Program-made: the position numbers and the translations under genes
Notes under the pieces: model-generated
Databases searched by the model: none
Told to the model about the DNA's origin: nothing
Seen by the model: the letters and a program-made list of their open reading frames with translations, nothing else
In this document: piece by piece, positions 25,606 through 36,000 of the stretch
Layout: every line of letters starts with the position of its first letter
Position numbering within the stretch: the stretch's first letter is position 1
Origin: Paenibacillus whitsoniae
Lineage (GTDB): Bacteria > Bacillota > Bacilli > Paenibacillales > NBRC-103111
DNA length: 64,000 nt
NCBI RefSeq assembly: GCF_003955665.1
Contig: NZ_RXHU01000024.1
Location: 1-64,000 of the forward strand
Reading direction: 5' to 3'

Positions 25606-27450
25606 CTACCCCCGCATCCGCGGCCGATCCGTTTCCGGCATCGTCATCGTCATGCGGGTGCCATGCCCTTGCTCGCTGTCCACAGACAGGCCGTAGGCTT
25701 CGCCGAACACCATCTGAATGCGCCGGTGCACATTCATGAGGCCGATGCCGCCGCCCCGCTTCGCGCCGCTCTCCTCGGGCTCCGCGAGCCGGTTCTCCTT
25801 GAGCTTCTTCCGCAGCTCCGCGAGCCGTTCCGGTGTCATGCCAACGCCGTTATCCTCCACGAATACCTGGAATAAGCCGCTTTCTTTCTTCGCATCAATA
25901 CGAATCGTGTGATGATCCTCAATCCCGTCCGGGAACGCATGTTGGAAAATATTTTCGATCAACGGCTGCAGCGTGAGCCGCACCATCTTCTCGAGCAGCA
26001 GACCCGGCGGTATCGCCACATCAATTTCAAACTCTCTGTCCGTGCGGTGCTGCAAAATAATCATGTAATTCCGCACATGATTCAGCTCATTTGCCACCGT
26101 GATCTCCTCGAGATTCGTCTGCACCGAGTAGCGCAGCATGAAGGCCATTGCCTCGACCATCTCCGTAATCTCGCCGGAATTTTGCACGATGGCGTACATA
26201 TTGATCGTCTCCAGCGTGTTATATAGAAAATGAGGATTAATCTGCAGCTGCAGCGCCTGGAACTCCGCCCGCTGCCGCTCCAGCTTCGTCTCGCCGAGCT
26301 CGAGCAGGTTTTTCTGCTGCTCCAGCTCTGCCTCATACACACGCTCAATCATGCCTTGCAAACGAGTGACCATGAGATTGTAACTGTGAATGAGTCCACC
26401 GATCTCATCGGCACGGCCACTCTCCTCGATGTACTGCCAATTCCCCTTCTCCGTCTCGCGCATACTGTCTTTGAGCCAGCGGATCGGCGCGATAATGGAA
26501 CGACCGAAGCGGATCGCCAGTCCAAGCGACACAACCAATGTCACCAAGCCCACAACAAGTGTCGTCGTGCGAATCGTCTCCGCCGGCTTGCGCAGCTCCG
26601 CAACCGGCATGGAGGCGACGAGATTCCAGTCCGAGTAGGCTGATTTGCGAGAGACAAACATCCGATCTTCACCGTTGTATTTGGTAATAAACGTCTGGTT
26701 ACCGCTTCTCAGCGCTTCAGAAGCCAACTCATCCATGGGCGCCCGCTTCCCCATCGCAGGAGGGTAAATATACTTGCCGGTATCATCGATGATAAAAAAG
26801 AATCCGTCCTTGCCCAAACTTACACGATCCCACGTTTTTGCAAGCTCGTCGAGCTTAATTTCAATAGCAACGACGCCCCGGTTCGGCCCGTAGGATGGCC
26901 CGCGCACCTTGACAGACATCGTGACGACGGAGCCCTCATCGACGGGACGGATGCTCATGTTGAGCAGGGCGATCTTGCCATCTGAGGGTGTGGAAGTCAT
27001 CAACTTATCGAATTTCTCCTTCACCAGCACCGGATCGAGATTGAGCACATTTTGATTTTCATAAATGATAGAACGACCGTGCTCGCCTGTGACATAGATC
27101 ATATTGAGTTGCTTATAAAGCGTCACAATCGACGTCACGGATGTTTGCGCAAAATCCTTGATCCGCCGCGAAAAATCATAATACGCATACGGATCATCCG
27201 GATTCAGTTCCATGAACGCCCTGACGTCCGAATTGGACGAAAACGCATTGCTCAGCAGCTCATACGACTGCAGATAGCTGTCCGTCTGATAATTCGCGCT
27301 GTCCACCATCTGCTCCATATACAACTTCGCCTGATCATCCAGCTTGCGGGACGACTGAAAATAAGAGAACGCGCCCACCGATACGAGCGACAGCACGATC
27401 ACAATGAGAAAATACGCATAAATTTGCCGCGACAGGGTTCTGCGTTTCAT
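25606..27450 (-). CDS. YesM-type sensor histidine kinase, second system
   Basis: This 614-residue kinase has an N-terminal transmembrane segment (about 12-30), an extracytoplasmic dCache-like domain, a second transmembrane segment near 295-312, HAMP, the motif QLQINPHFLYNTLETINMYA and a HATPase domain (DNGVGM, GGGIGLMNVHRR). It starts at ATG 27450, immediately after the TAG stop of its regulator gene, so the pair is one unit. It likely controls the adjacent LplABC-like transporter and perhaps the lyase genes. Confidence 0.92.
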   Translation of the reverse strand: MKRRTLSRQIYAYFLIVIVLSLVSVGAFSYFQSSRKLDDQAKLYMEQMVDSANYQTDSYLQSYELLSNAFSSNSDVRAFMELNPDDPYAYYDFSRRIKDFAQTSVTSIVTLYKQLNMIYVTGEHGRSIIYENQNVLNLDPVLVKEKFDKLMTSTPSDGKIALLNMSIRPVDEGSVVTMSVKVRGPSYGPNRGVVAIEIKLDELAKTWDRVSLGKDGFFFIIDDTGKYIYPPAMGKRAPMDELASEALRSGNQTFITKYNGEDRMFVSRKSAYSDWNLVASMPVAELRKPAETIRTTTLVVGLVTLVVSLGLAIRFGRSIIAPIRWLKDSMRETEKGNWQYIEESGRADEIGGLIHSYNLMVTRLQGMIERVYEAELEQQKNLLELGETKLERQRAEFQALQLQINPHFLYNTLETINMYAIVQNSGEITEMVEAMAFMLRYSVQTNLEEITVANELNHVRNYMIILQHRTDREFEIDVAIPPGLLLEKMVRLTLQPLIENIFQHAFPDGIEDHHTIRIDAKKESGLFQVFVEDNGVGMTPERLAELRKKLKENRLAEPEESGAKRGGGIGLMNVHRRIQMVFGEAYGLSVDSEQGHGTRMTMTMPETDRPRMRG

Positions 27451-28488
27451 CTAGCGAATCCCCATCTTATGCCGGTATTCCGAGGGCAGGCAGCCTTCAT
27501 ATTTCTTGAATGTCTTCGTAAAATGCGGATGATCCGCGTACCCGACCTCTCCGGAAATGTCGGTAATCCGCCACTGCGGCTGCTCCAGCAGCTTTTTCGC
27601 CTTCTCCATCCGCCGCCGCGTCCGGTACTGGACGAACGTCTCATTCGTGCTTTGCTTGAACAGCTGGCTAAAATAAGAGGGGTTCAGCCCGACATACTCG
27701 GCCACCTCTTCCAGGGAGACGTCCTCCGCCAGCCGCTTCTCCATATACTGCTTCGCTTCCTCGATGGGGTCTTTCTGCTTGCCTTTACGCTTCGCGCGCA
27801 GCTCTTGCAAAATTCCGCTCACCGCCGCTTCGAAGCGCTCGAGCAGTTCCTCCTCGCTCACCGCGCCCTGCAGGTCAAGCTCATCCTGCACCCCGAACAC
27901 GTCGCGCGCCTTAAGGCGCTGCTGCACGAGCATGTGCAGCTCCTGCAGCACTTCGCTGAATCGGTTCAGCTTCAGCTTATACCCACACAGCTCTACGCTC
28001 ATGCTTCCGACCAACCGTGCCAGCTCTTCCTCCTGCAGCAGCCACACCGCCTGCTCCAGCTGCGTCGCCCAGCCTTCCAGCATGGTGACGGCGACGAACG
28101 ATTCGGAGCTGATCTTGCTTTTATTCTGAATCAGCTTTGCAAGCACTTGTTGAAACGCTTTGATATTAACGGGTTTAAGGAGATACTCCTTGACTCCGTA
28201 GGACAGGCACTTCTGCGCATATTCAAAATCGCCGTACCCGGAAATGACGACGACCTGAATGTCGGCATCCATTTCGGCGATCCGCTCGCAGAGCGCGAGC
28301 CCGTCCATTTTGGGCATGCGAATGTCTGTAAACAGAAAGTCCGGACGCTCCTCTTGAATCCGCTCCATTGCCTGAGCGCCATTATCAGCCGTTCGGAGGC
28401 TTTCAATGGGCAGCTCCGATTGTTCCACTAATTTCTGTAACCCTCGGCGTATCATCGGTTCATCGTCAACAATGAGTATGCGGTACAT
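27451..28488 (-). CDS. YesN-type response regulator, second system
   Basis: This 345-residue protein starts MYRILIVDDEP at ATG 28488 after GAGGAG. The receiver carries D55 (FLFTDIRMPKMDG) and K105 (LLKPVN). A C-terminal AraC-type HTH follows (SLEEVAEYVGLNPSYFSQLFK, then ISGEVGYADHPHFTKTFKKYEG). The open frame extends upstream to 28575, but that part lacks a ribosome site and does not match the family N terminus. Confidence 0.93.
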   Translation of the reverse strand: MYRILIVDDEPMIRRGLQKLVEQSELPIESLRTADNGAQAMERIQEERPDFLFTDIRMPKMDGLALCERIAEMDADIQVVVISGYGDFEYAQKCLSYGVKEYLLKPVNIKAFQQVLAKLIQNKSKISSESFVAVTMLEGWATQLEQAVWLLQEEELARLVGSMSVELCGYKLKLNRFSEVLQELHMLVQQRLKARDVFGVQDELDLQGAVSEEELLERFEAAVSGILQELRAKRKGKQKDPIEEAKQYMEKRLAEDVSLEEVAEYVGLNPSYFSQLFKQSTNETFVQYRTRRRMEKAKKLLEQPQWRITDISGEVGYADHPHFTKTFKKYEGCLPSEYRHKMGIR

Positions 28489-28591
28489 GAGGAGCTCCTC
28501 TCTTCGCGAGTAGACTTTCGGACTGGTGATGAAAAGCATGCTCCCCACGTACACCAGTACGTGAGGAGTGTGCATTGCTCAGTTCCTGAGC

Positions 28592-30178
28592 TTATTTACG
28601 CGGCATCGACACCGTTGTGCCGCCGTCTTTGCTATTGAATTTCTCAGTGGCTTCCTTGATCACATCATTGCCGCCCTTGGATTTCCACTCTTCGAGTACC
28701 TTCGGCCAATCGGAGATCGGCTCTTTGCCGTACACCATTTTCACCATGTGCTGCAAAATCACAGGCGGTGCTTGGTCGGAAAGCGGAGCAATATCCGGGT
28801 TCTTCGTGAGTGCATCAAGGCGAGGCTCAAATTGGATACCGTCTCGGCCTTCGTTTTTGAGCGTCGTATCATAAATATTCATCAGTTTCTTGCCGTCTTC
28901 GGTCAAGCTGAGTGAACCTTTATTATACGTCGTATCTTGGACCAGCCACAAGAAAGATTGACGGTAGCGCTCCTCGTCGACCGCCGCCACTTCTGTCGGC
29001 GCCTTGTAGTCGATTTTGCCATCTACAGTCTTATACGTGTCGCCTTCAATACCGAAAGTGAAGAACTTCTCGGCCTCGTCAGACATCATCCAGTCAAAGA
29101 ATTTAATAATGCCGGCAGGATCTTTCACGCTTTTGTTAATGAAGTACGCACGGGTAACCGGACCGTACAAGTAGTGGCCGCCTTTGCCATCCGGGCCTGT
29201 TGGCGCAGAGATAATCTCGATGTCCCCAGTAGGTACAGTCGCTTTCAGCTGAGCTTCCCATTGCAGCACTTCGTTCGCATTCATCGACCACATGCCCGCT
29301 TTGCCGGCCAGGATCGTGTTCTTGAACACCGTCGGGTTGATCGTTGCAAATTCTTTGTTGATCAAGCCTTCGTCAAACATCGTTTTGTACGTTTGCAGCG
29401 CTTTCGTCATATTCTCGGTGTCAAAAAATTTCGGTACAATTTGATCGCCTTGCTTTTCGAACATCGAGAGATAAGGGAACACGTCATAGGCGCCAAAGAA
29501 GGTATCGGAATACTTGAAGTTCTCACGGCCCATGTAAGGGTTCTCGACGCCCATTTCCTTGAACTTGCGAAGCACCGCAAGGTACTCATCTACCGTTTTC
29601 GGTACGCCCAGGCCCGTTTTGTCCAGCAAATCTTTACGGATAAACACCGCGCGGCGGGAAGGGTTCGACAAGTATTCCGGAATCGCGTAAATTTTGCCAT
29701 TGTACGTTACATTGTCCCAAGCTTCCTTCGGCACTTTCTTCAGCAGATTTTGGCCGTATTTTTGAAGCAGCTCGTCAAGTGGTTGGAAAACGCCCGCTTT
29801 CACGGAACCGGCCATTTCTTTCCCGTTTACGCCGCCGCTGCCCTGAACCACGTCAGGAATGTCGTTCGTTGCGAACATTTGGATCATTTTCTGCTCATAT
29901 TCTTTGTGCGGAACCAGCACGATATTCATATCGGTGTTGGTCATGTCTTCGAGCTTTTTCACCCATTTATCCTGGTTGATGTCAGGCGATTTCTCTACGT
30001 AGTTAAATGCCAATGTACGCAAGGAAATGGAGAACTTCGTTTTCTCAGCAGGCTTTGCGCTTGCTGCTCCCGCACCTGCCGCGCTGCTGGCAGCCGGTTG
30101 TTCGGTTTTCTCGCCGCAAGCAGCCAGCATGCCGGCCATCATCACAACAGCCATCGTTGTCGGAATCCACTTTTTCAT
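28592..30178 (-). CDS. Sugar-binding lipoprotein, LplA/YtcQ-like
   Basis: This 528-residue solute-binding lipoprotein has lipobox MLAAC at the end of its signal peptide. Its length and order fit the LplA/YtcQ group that works with LplB/YtcP-type permeases. Unusually for such units, the permeases are encoded upstream of it. A strong catabolite-repression site lies just upstream. ATG 30178 follows GAGGGG. Confidence 0.93.
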   Translation of the reverse strand: MKKWIPTTMAVVMMAGMLAACGEKTEQPAASSAAGAGAASAKPAEKTKFSISLRTLAFNYVEKSPDINQDKWVKKLEDMTNTDMNIVLVPHKEYEQKMIQMFATNDIPDVVQGSGGVNGKEMAGSVKAGVFQPLDELLQKYGQNLLKKVPKEAWDNVTYNGKIYAIPEYLSNPSRRAVFIRKDLLDKTGLGVPKTVDEYLAVLRKFKEMGVENPYMGRENFKYSDTFFGAYDVFPYLSMFEKQGDQIVPKFFDTENMTKALQTYKTMFDEGLINKEFATINPTVFKNTILAGKAGMWSMNANEVLQWEAQLKATVPTGDIEIISAPTGPDGKGGHYLYGPVTRAYFINKSVKDPAGIIKFFDWMMSDEAEKFFTFGIEGDTYKTVDGKIDYKAPTEVAAVDEERYRQSFLWLVQDTTYNKGSLSLTEDGKKLMNIYDTTLKNEGRDGIQFEPRLDALTKNPDIAPLSDQAPPVILQHMVKMVYGKEPISDWPKVLEEWKSKGGNDVIKEATEKFNSKDGGTTVSMPRK

Positions 30179-30230
30179 TGCTACCCCTCTTTTCTTGTCG
30201 CTAGAGTGTCGTGCGCTTTCATGAGTTCAT

Positions 30231-30246
30231 TGTAAAAGCGTTTACA
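30231..30246. promoter_or_regulatory. CcpA-binding site (cre) upstream of the LplA-like gene
   Basis: TGTAAAAGCGTTTACA is a palindrome that fits the CcpA operator with one deviation. It lies 53 bp before the start codon of the binding-protein gene, just downstream of a possible promoter (ATGACA on the minus strand), a position suited to repression. A second inverted repeat, ATCCAT / ATGGAT, is adjacent at 30247-30262. Confidence 0.75.
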
Positions 30247-30315
30247 TCCATGTACTATGGATAGTCTTTAGTTCGATTTGTCATTTTTTTAGAATTGTGT
30301 AAAAAACACAAGAAT

Positions 30316-31197
30316 TTAGGATTTGACCGATCCGACCATCATCCCTTTGACGAAATGACGCTGCAGGAACGGATAGATCAGAATAATCGGCACCGTGGCA
30401 ATAATGATTGTCGCCATTTTGATACCTTCCGGATCCATATGCGCGAGACCGCTGAATTGCGCGGCGTTCGGATCAATGGAAATGTCATCTGTCTGGATGA
30501 GCTGGCGCAGCTTTACTTGCAGCGGCCAAAGCGTCGGCTTAGAAATATAGTACAAGGCGCTTTGGTACGTATTCCAATGGCTCACCGCGTAGAAAATCCC
30601 CAGAGACGCCATCACCGGCTTGGACAGCGGAAGAATGATGCTCCAGATCATGCGCAGCTCCGAGCAGCCGTCGATGCGGCCGGAGTCAATAAGCTCACTC
30701 GGAATTTGCAGGAAGAACGAACGCATCACGAAAAAATTGAAGGCACTGATTGCGCCAGGCAGCATAAGCGCCCAGAGTGAGTTCGTCAAATGCAGGCTTT
30801 TCATCAAAATAAAGTTCGGAATCAGCGGCGCCGTAAAGACCATTGTAATCAGAACCATCACAACGATGACTTTGCTGCCTTTGTACTCCTGCCGTGAAAT
30901 CGGGTACGCCAGCGATGCTGTTGCGATTAAGTTAATCAACGTTCCGACCACCGTAATATACACCGTGACCCCGAAAGAACGCCAAATCGAAGCGTCACTG
31001 AACACATATCGATAGTTAATTGATGTAAATTCGACCGGCGAAAACAGGACCTTCCCGTTCACAATCGCTTCCGAAGAACTGAACGACTGGGCCAGCACGT
31101 TTAAGAACGGCAGGAGCATCGCCAGCGATAAAACCGTGAGAAAAATGATATTGAAGCCATTGAACACTTGCCAACCGGCTGTCGGCTTGCGATTCAT
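30316..31197 (-). CDS. ABC permease, LplC/YtcP-like
   Basis: This 293-residue permease has six transmembrane segments and the EAA motif ELIDSGRIDGCSELRMIWSII. ATG 31197 has GGAGGTGG upstream. It follows the LplB-like permease at 23 bp. No ATPase gene is present in the cluster. Confidence 0.92.
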   Translation of the reverse strand: MNRKPTAGWQVFNGFNIIFLTVLSLAMLLPFLNVLAQSFSSSEAIVNGKVLFSPVEFTSINYRYVFSDASIWRSFGVTVYITVVGTLINLIATASLAYPISRQEYKGSKVIVVMVLITMVFTAPLIPNFILMKSLHLTNSLWALMLPGAISAFNFFVMRSFFLQIPSELIDSGRIDGCSELRMIWSIILPLSKPVMASLGIFYAVSHWNTYQSALYYISKPTLWPLQVKLRQLIQTDDISIDPNAAQFSGLAHMDPEGIKMATIIIATVPIILIYPFLQRHFVKGMMVGSVKS

Positions 31198-31220
31198 AAT
31201 GCGTCCACCTCCGTTAATGT

Positions 31221-32183
31221 TTAGTACAAGCTTTCACCCGTCGTTTTCTTGCTGAATACGTTGCCGATAACGATGAAGATCACGCCGACAAGTGCTTTAA
31301 AGAGGCCAATAGCCGTCGTATAGCTGAATTGTTGACCGAGCAAACCAGCTGTGTAAATGTACGTGTCTAAAATTTCGCCGTTTTCTTTGTTAAGCGGATT
31401 CAGGAAAACAAACACGCGCTCGAACCCGAAATCCAGGAACTTGCCGATATGCAGCAGGAACAAAATCATAATCGTCGGCAGCAAAGAAGGCAGTGTAATG
31501 GAGATTGTCTGTCTCCAGCGGTTGGCGCCATCCACCTCGGCTGCCTCGTACAGATCGGGGTTAATACCCGCGAGTGCGGCCAAGTAAATAATCGTGCCGT
31601 ACCCGGAATCCCGCCAGATACCCGACGAAATCAGCACCGTGCGAATCCACGATTCTTCGCCAAGAAAATAAATCGGTTCAAAACCAAGCCATGTCAGCAA
31701 TTGATTCACCGCGCCTGAGGAAGGGGAGAGAATACCGACCGCGATCCCGCCCACGATGACCCAGGACAAGAAGTGCGGCATGTACACGATCGTTTGCAGC
31801 ACACGCTTGTACAGCACCACGCGGAGCTCATTGAGCAAGAGCGCGAGGATAATCGGCGCCGGGAACGCAAACACGAGATCGTAGAGCCCGATGAGTACCG
31901 TGTTTTTTAATATTTTAAGAAAATCGTAATGCGCGAACATCCGGGTAAAGTTGTCGAACCCGATCCACTTGCTGCCCGTAATCCCGTCAAAAATGTTGTA
32001 ATCCTGAAACGCGATCACAGATCCTACCAACGGCACATATTTAAAAACGATAAAATATAGGATCCCCGGCAGCGAGATCAAATAGAGCGCCCTATACTTC
32101 CAAAACGCCCGCAGGAATTCGTTCCCCTTCTTCGCCTGCGCGCGCTGATTCATCTTCTCAACCGCTTCCGCGTTCATCGCCAT
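31221..32183 (-). CDS. ABC permease, LplB-like
   Basis: This 320-residue permease has six transmembrane segments and the EAA motif EAAEVDGANRWRQTISITLPSL. It is the first gene of the second transporter unit. ATG 32183 has AAGGGGG seven bases upstream. A possible cre site lies at 32237-32250, between it and the divergent FMN-reductase gene. Confidence 0.92.
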   Translation of the reverse strand: MAMNAEAVEKMNQRAQAKKGNEFLRAFWKYRALYLISLPGILYFIVFKYVPLVGSVIAFQDYNIFDGITGSKWIGFDNFTRMFAHYDFLKILKNTVLIGLYDLVFAFPAPIILALLLNELRVVLYKRVLQTIVYMPHFLSWVIVGGIAVGILSPSSGAVNQLLTWLGFEPIYFLGEESWIRTVLISSGIWRDSGYGTIIYLAALAGINPDLYEAAEVDGANRWRQTISITLPSLLPTIMILFLLHIGKFLDFGFERVFVFLNPLNKENGEILDTYIYTAGLLGQQFSYTTAIGLFKALVGVIFIVIGNVFSKKTTGESLY

Positions 32184-32236
32184 CCTCTGGCCCCCTTCGC
32201 TTGAAATCGTCGATGTTATAGCTCTATGGTACCCGT

Positions 32237-32250
32237 TGACAACGCTTGCA
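32237..32250. promoter_or_regulatory. Possible cre site before the LplB-like gene
   Basis: On the minus strand TGCAAGCGTTGTCA matches the CcpA consensus at 12 of 14 positions. It is weaker than the site at 30231. Confidence 0.4.
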
Positions 32251-32400
32251 ACAATGGAATGTCTTTTTGGGGACTTGTGTTTTTTTTAGGTTAGGTATAT
32301 AAAAAGTGCCCCCTTCCCATCCCTCAGGGGGAAGGCTATAATTATACAAGAAACAAATTTTCTTCTATTTACTTATCTTTTATGTGGAGGTATGGATCAG

Positions 32401-32949
32401 ATGGCAAACAACGCGCTAAAAATCGGTATTATTCTAGGCAGTTCTCGCCAAGGACGCGTGAGTCCGCAGGTAGGCGAATGGGTGAAACAAATCGCAGATC
32501 AAAGACAAGACGCTGACTATGAGATCGTCGACATCGCGGAGTTCAAGTTGCCTTTTCTTGGGGAAGGTTCCGGACAAGAGCCTGGACTTGCTGCATGGAA
32601 TGAAAAAATCGGCTCCTTGGACGGCTTTGTTTTCATCGTGGCCGAATACAATCACAGCATTACGGGCTCATTGAAAAACGCGCTCGATTCCGCGCGCGAA
32701 GCTTGGAATAACAAAGCAGCTGGCATCGTGAGCTACGGCTCTACGGGCGGCGCGCGGGCGGCAGAACACTTGCGCGGCATTTTGGGCGAGCTGCTGATTG
32801 CCGATGTACGCGTGCATCCAACCTTGTCGTTGTTTACAGATTTTGAAAACTACTCCACGTTCAAACCCGCTGAGCTTCATCTTGCGAATGTCAACGCCAT
32901 GCTGGATCAAGTTGTCGCATGGAGCGGCGCGTTGAAAACGCTGCGCTAA
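32401..32949 (+). CDS. NADPH-dependent FMN reductase
   Basis: This 182-residue flavodoxin-fold reductase has the FMN-phosphate motif GSSRQGRVS and the core EYNHSITGSLKNALD, typical of azobenzene/chromate/FMN reductases. ATG 32401 is ten bases after GGAGG; ATG 32392 is only one base away from the site. It is transcribed divergently from the transporter unit and ends in a bidirectional terminator. Confidence 0.9.
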   Translation: MANNALKIGIILGSSRQGRVSPQVGEWVKQIADQRQDADYEIVDIAEFKLPFLGEGSGQEPGLAAWNEKIGSLDGFVFIVAEYNHSITGSLKNALDSAREAWNNKAAGIVSYGSTGGARAAEHLRGILGELLIADVRVHPTLSLFTDFENYSTFKPAELHLANVNAMLDQVVAWSGALKTLR

Positions 32950-32964
32950 GTCATAGAAACACAT

Positions 32965-32996
32965 AAAACCCCCTCATCATTGAGGGGGTTCTTTTA
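32965..32996. terminator. Bidirectional terminator between FMN reductase and MMPL genes
   Basis: AAAACCCCCTCA pairs with TGAGGGGGTT around TCAT, with T-rich ends on both strands. The flanking genes converge. Confidence 0.88.
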
Positions 32997-33004
32997 GTTT
33001 ATTC

Positions 33005-36000
33005 TTACACCGTTTGGCTTTCCGCCTTCACATGCCCTTTCGCTGCCTGCTTGCGTGCGCGCAGCGACTCCGGCAGCGCCAGCAGCGCCGGCAGCAGCAT
33101 CGGCAGCAGGATGAAGCAGAGCAGCACGAGACCGACAATACAAGCGATCGCCAGCTCGATGAGCAAGACCAGCCCCGACGGCATCAGCGTCGCGAAGGTG
33201 CCGCCCAGAATCAGCATCGCGGAGATGACCACGCCGCCGATATGCTTCGCGGCTTCGACAATCGCGGCTCCTGGCGACATGTGGCCCAGCTCTTTGTACC
33301 GCATCATCAAGAAGATGCTGTAATCCACGCCGACCGCGATAATAATAATGAAAGAGAAGAACGGTACGAACGAGGAAACACCGTCCGCTCCGATAACATA
33401 CTTCGTGAATACGTTCGTCGATGTCATCGCTGCATAGTACGAAAGGAGCAGCGAACCAATGATATAGATCGCCGGCCAGAATGAGCGAATGACGAACAGC
33501 AAAACGATGAACACGCCGATGATGACGATGACCGCCGTCGAGTTGAACGACTTCAGCTGCGCTTTATTCGTGTCATACGTTGTCGAGCTTGGGCCTGCCG
33601 CGCCGACCGTCGCTTTTTCCAGCACCGTGCCTTTTATGCTGGCCGCGAGCTCGGTGTTGATGGCCTCAATCGTATCCATGGCCTCCGAGGAATACGGATC
33701 ATCCTTCAGAATGACGATCATCTTCGTCATCTTGCGATCCTTGGACATGAAATTGTCCATGGACTTCGCAAAATCCGCGCTCTCCAGCGCTTCCTTCGGC
33801 AGGAAGAACGTCTTCGTGCCGCTGAGCTGCGTCAGGAACGCGCTCGTTTTGCCGAGGCCGTCGGATACGTCGCCGAGACCGCCGCCGCTCTTGCCAAGGC
33901 CATCCTTGAGCTGGGTCATACCTTCACCCAGCCCCGACAAGCCGTCGCTCAGCTTCTGCTGACCGTCTTTGACACTGCCCAGCGCAGCGTTCAGCTTCGC
34001 CATGTTCGCGGCGATCTCGCGGCTGCCTGCGCTGCCCTGCGCCAGCCCCTTCGCGAGCGCATCCGCGCCGCTCTCGAGTGCCGCAAGACCCGACGCCAGC
34101 TGCGCCTGGGCGTCACCCAGCTGCTGGATGCCCTTCGTGGCATCCGCGAAGCCCGCATTCAGCTTGGCAGCGTTCGCGCCAAGCTCCTTCAAGCCCCCGG
34201 TCAGCTGCGCCAGACCGGACGCCAAGCCCTCACCCGTCGCTTTCAGCTTGACGTAGTCGCTGTCGGCGGCCAGGTCGCTATACTTCGCGCCCAGCCCGCC
34301 AATCAACGCATTCATCCCGGCAAGGCCTTGCTGAATGTCCGTTAACTTCCCTTCAATCTGCGCGTATCCGTCCGTCACGCCGACATAGCCTTGCTGCAGC
34401 TGCGTCAGACCCTCGCTGAGCTGCGTCATATTGGCCTGAACTTGCCCCAGGCCATCCTTCAACTTCGCGATGCCGGCCTTCAAATCGCCGGCCCCGCCCG
34501 CGCCTTGCGCCACGCCGCTCGCCACCTGATTCAGCGCCGCAGCCAGCTGCACATAGCCGTCCTGCACCTGCGCCGTGCCGTTCGTGAGCTGCGTCACGCT
34601 GGACAGATCCGGGCTGGTCAGCTTGCTCTGCATCGTGTTCAGACCGTCGCGGATCTGATCGACGCCCTTCTGCGAAGCGGTGATGCCCTCGGCCACCGTC
34701 TCCGTCTGGTTCGACACATAGAAGTCGTCAATCGGCTTCGCCTGCGGCTGCGTCACGCTGGACACCTTGTCGACACCAGGGAGGCTTTTCAGCTTCTCCG
34801 TCACCTTATCAATGGCCGCCATGCCGTCATTCGTATTCAGCGGCTGATCGTTGTCAATGACGACCATGGTCGGCAGCGCCTGCCCGCGGCTGAAATGGTC
34901 CGCCACAAGGGAGAAGCCCTTCGTGGAATCGTAGCCGTTGCCTAGCTCTTTTAACTGATCAAAGGATAGCTTCTGATGATTCAGCAGTGCAATCGGCACC
35001 ATAATAATGAGAATGAGCATCGTCGTCACAATCGGCCGTTTGACCGCAGTTCGCGTCAAGCCTGCCCAGAACTTGCTCTCGCCGTGGCCGGACGTTCCTT
35101 TGGATGGCCAGAACAGCTTGCCGCCCAGCACCTTCATGAAGAATGGCGTCACCGTGACGATTTCCAGCAGCAGCACCGCCGCGCCGATGGCCACAACATT
35201 GGCCGATTGATAGATGCCGAAGTCCGAGAACGTCAGCCCGGCAAATGCGATAATCACCGTCAAAATACTATAAAAAATCGTTTTCCCCGCCGTACGATAC
35301 GTCGTCAGAATCGCATCGTCAATGGAGCGTCCATGCGAGAGCTCTTCTTTGAATCGGTTGAACAGCAGGATGTTGTAATCCGTTCCAATCCCGAACAAAA
35401 TCGCGATGAGCAGCATCTGCGTTACGCTCGTTACCGGGAAATTGAACTTGTCGATGAGCTGTGCCGCGATACCGAAGGACACCATGTAGGAGACCCCGAC
35501 GGCAAACAGCGAGACGACAGGGATGATGACCGACCGGAACATCACGATCAGCACGACCAGAATGAACAAGACTGTCAGGATCGCACTCTTTTCCACACCG
35601 GATTCGGAGGCTTTCAGATAGTCATCTTGAATAAAATCTTCCCCGGAGAAGTAGTACTGCACCTTCACATCGGCCAAAACCTCATCGAACTGCTTCTGAA
35701 TCTCATCGACGTGGCGACCCCTTTTATCCAGGCTAAAACTCGCCATCAGCGTCGTGCCATCCTCCGAAATAAGCGATGACTTGGCATCCGGCATTGAAAT
35801 TGGATCAAGCAACTGATCGAAGCCCAGCTCTTGCTGATGCTTTTTCATGCTCGCAATGCCCGCTTCAATCGCCTGCATATCCGTTTGCGACAACTTATCC
35901 GGGTTGTGGAACACGAGAATATCGCTCGTGCCTTCGACGCCGTTCATTTTGTTCACAATCGACGCCGCCACCTTCGACGGACTGTCGCTCTTCAGCGGGT

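Noticed and set aside
27052-28431. A 459-codon plus-strand open frame
   Set aside because: It is antisense to the second YesMN pair, with no ribosome site and no recognisable motif.
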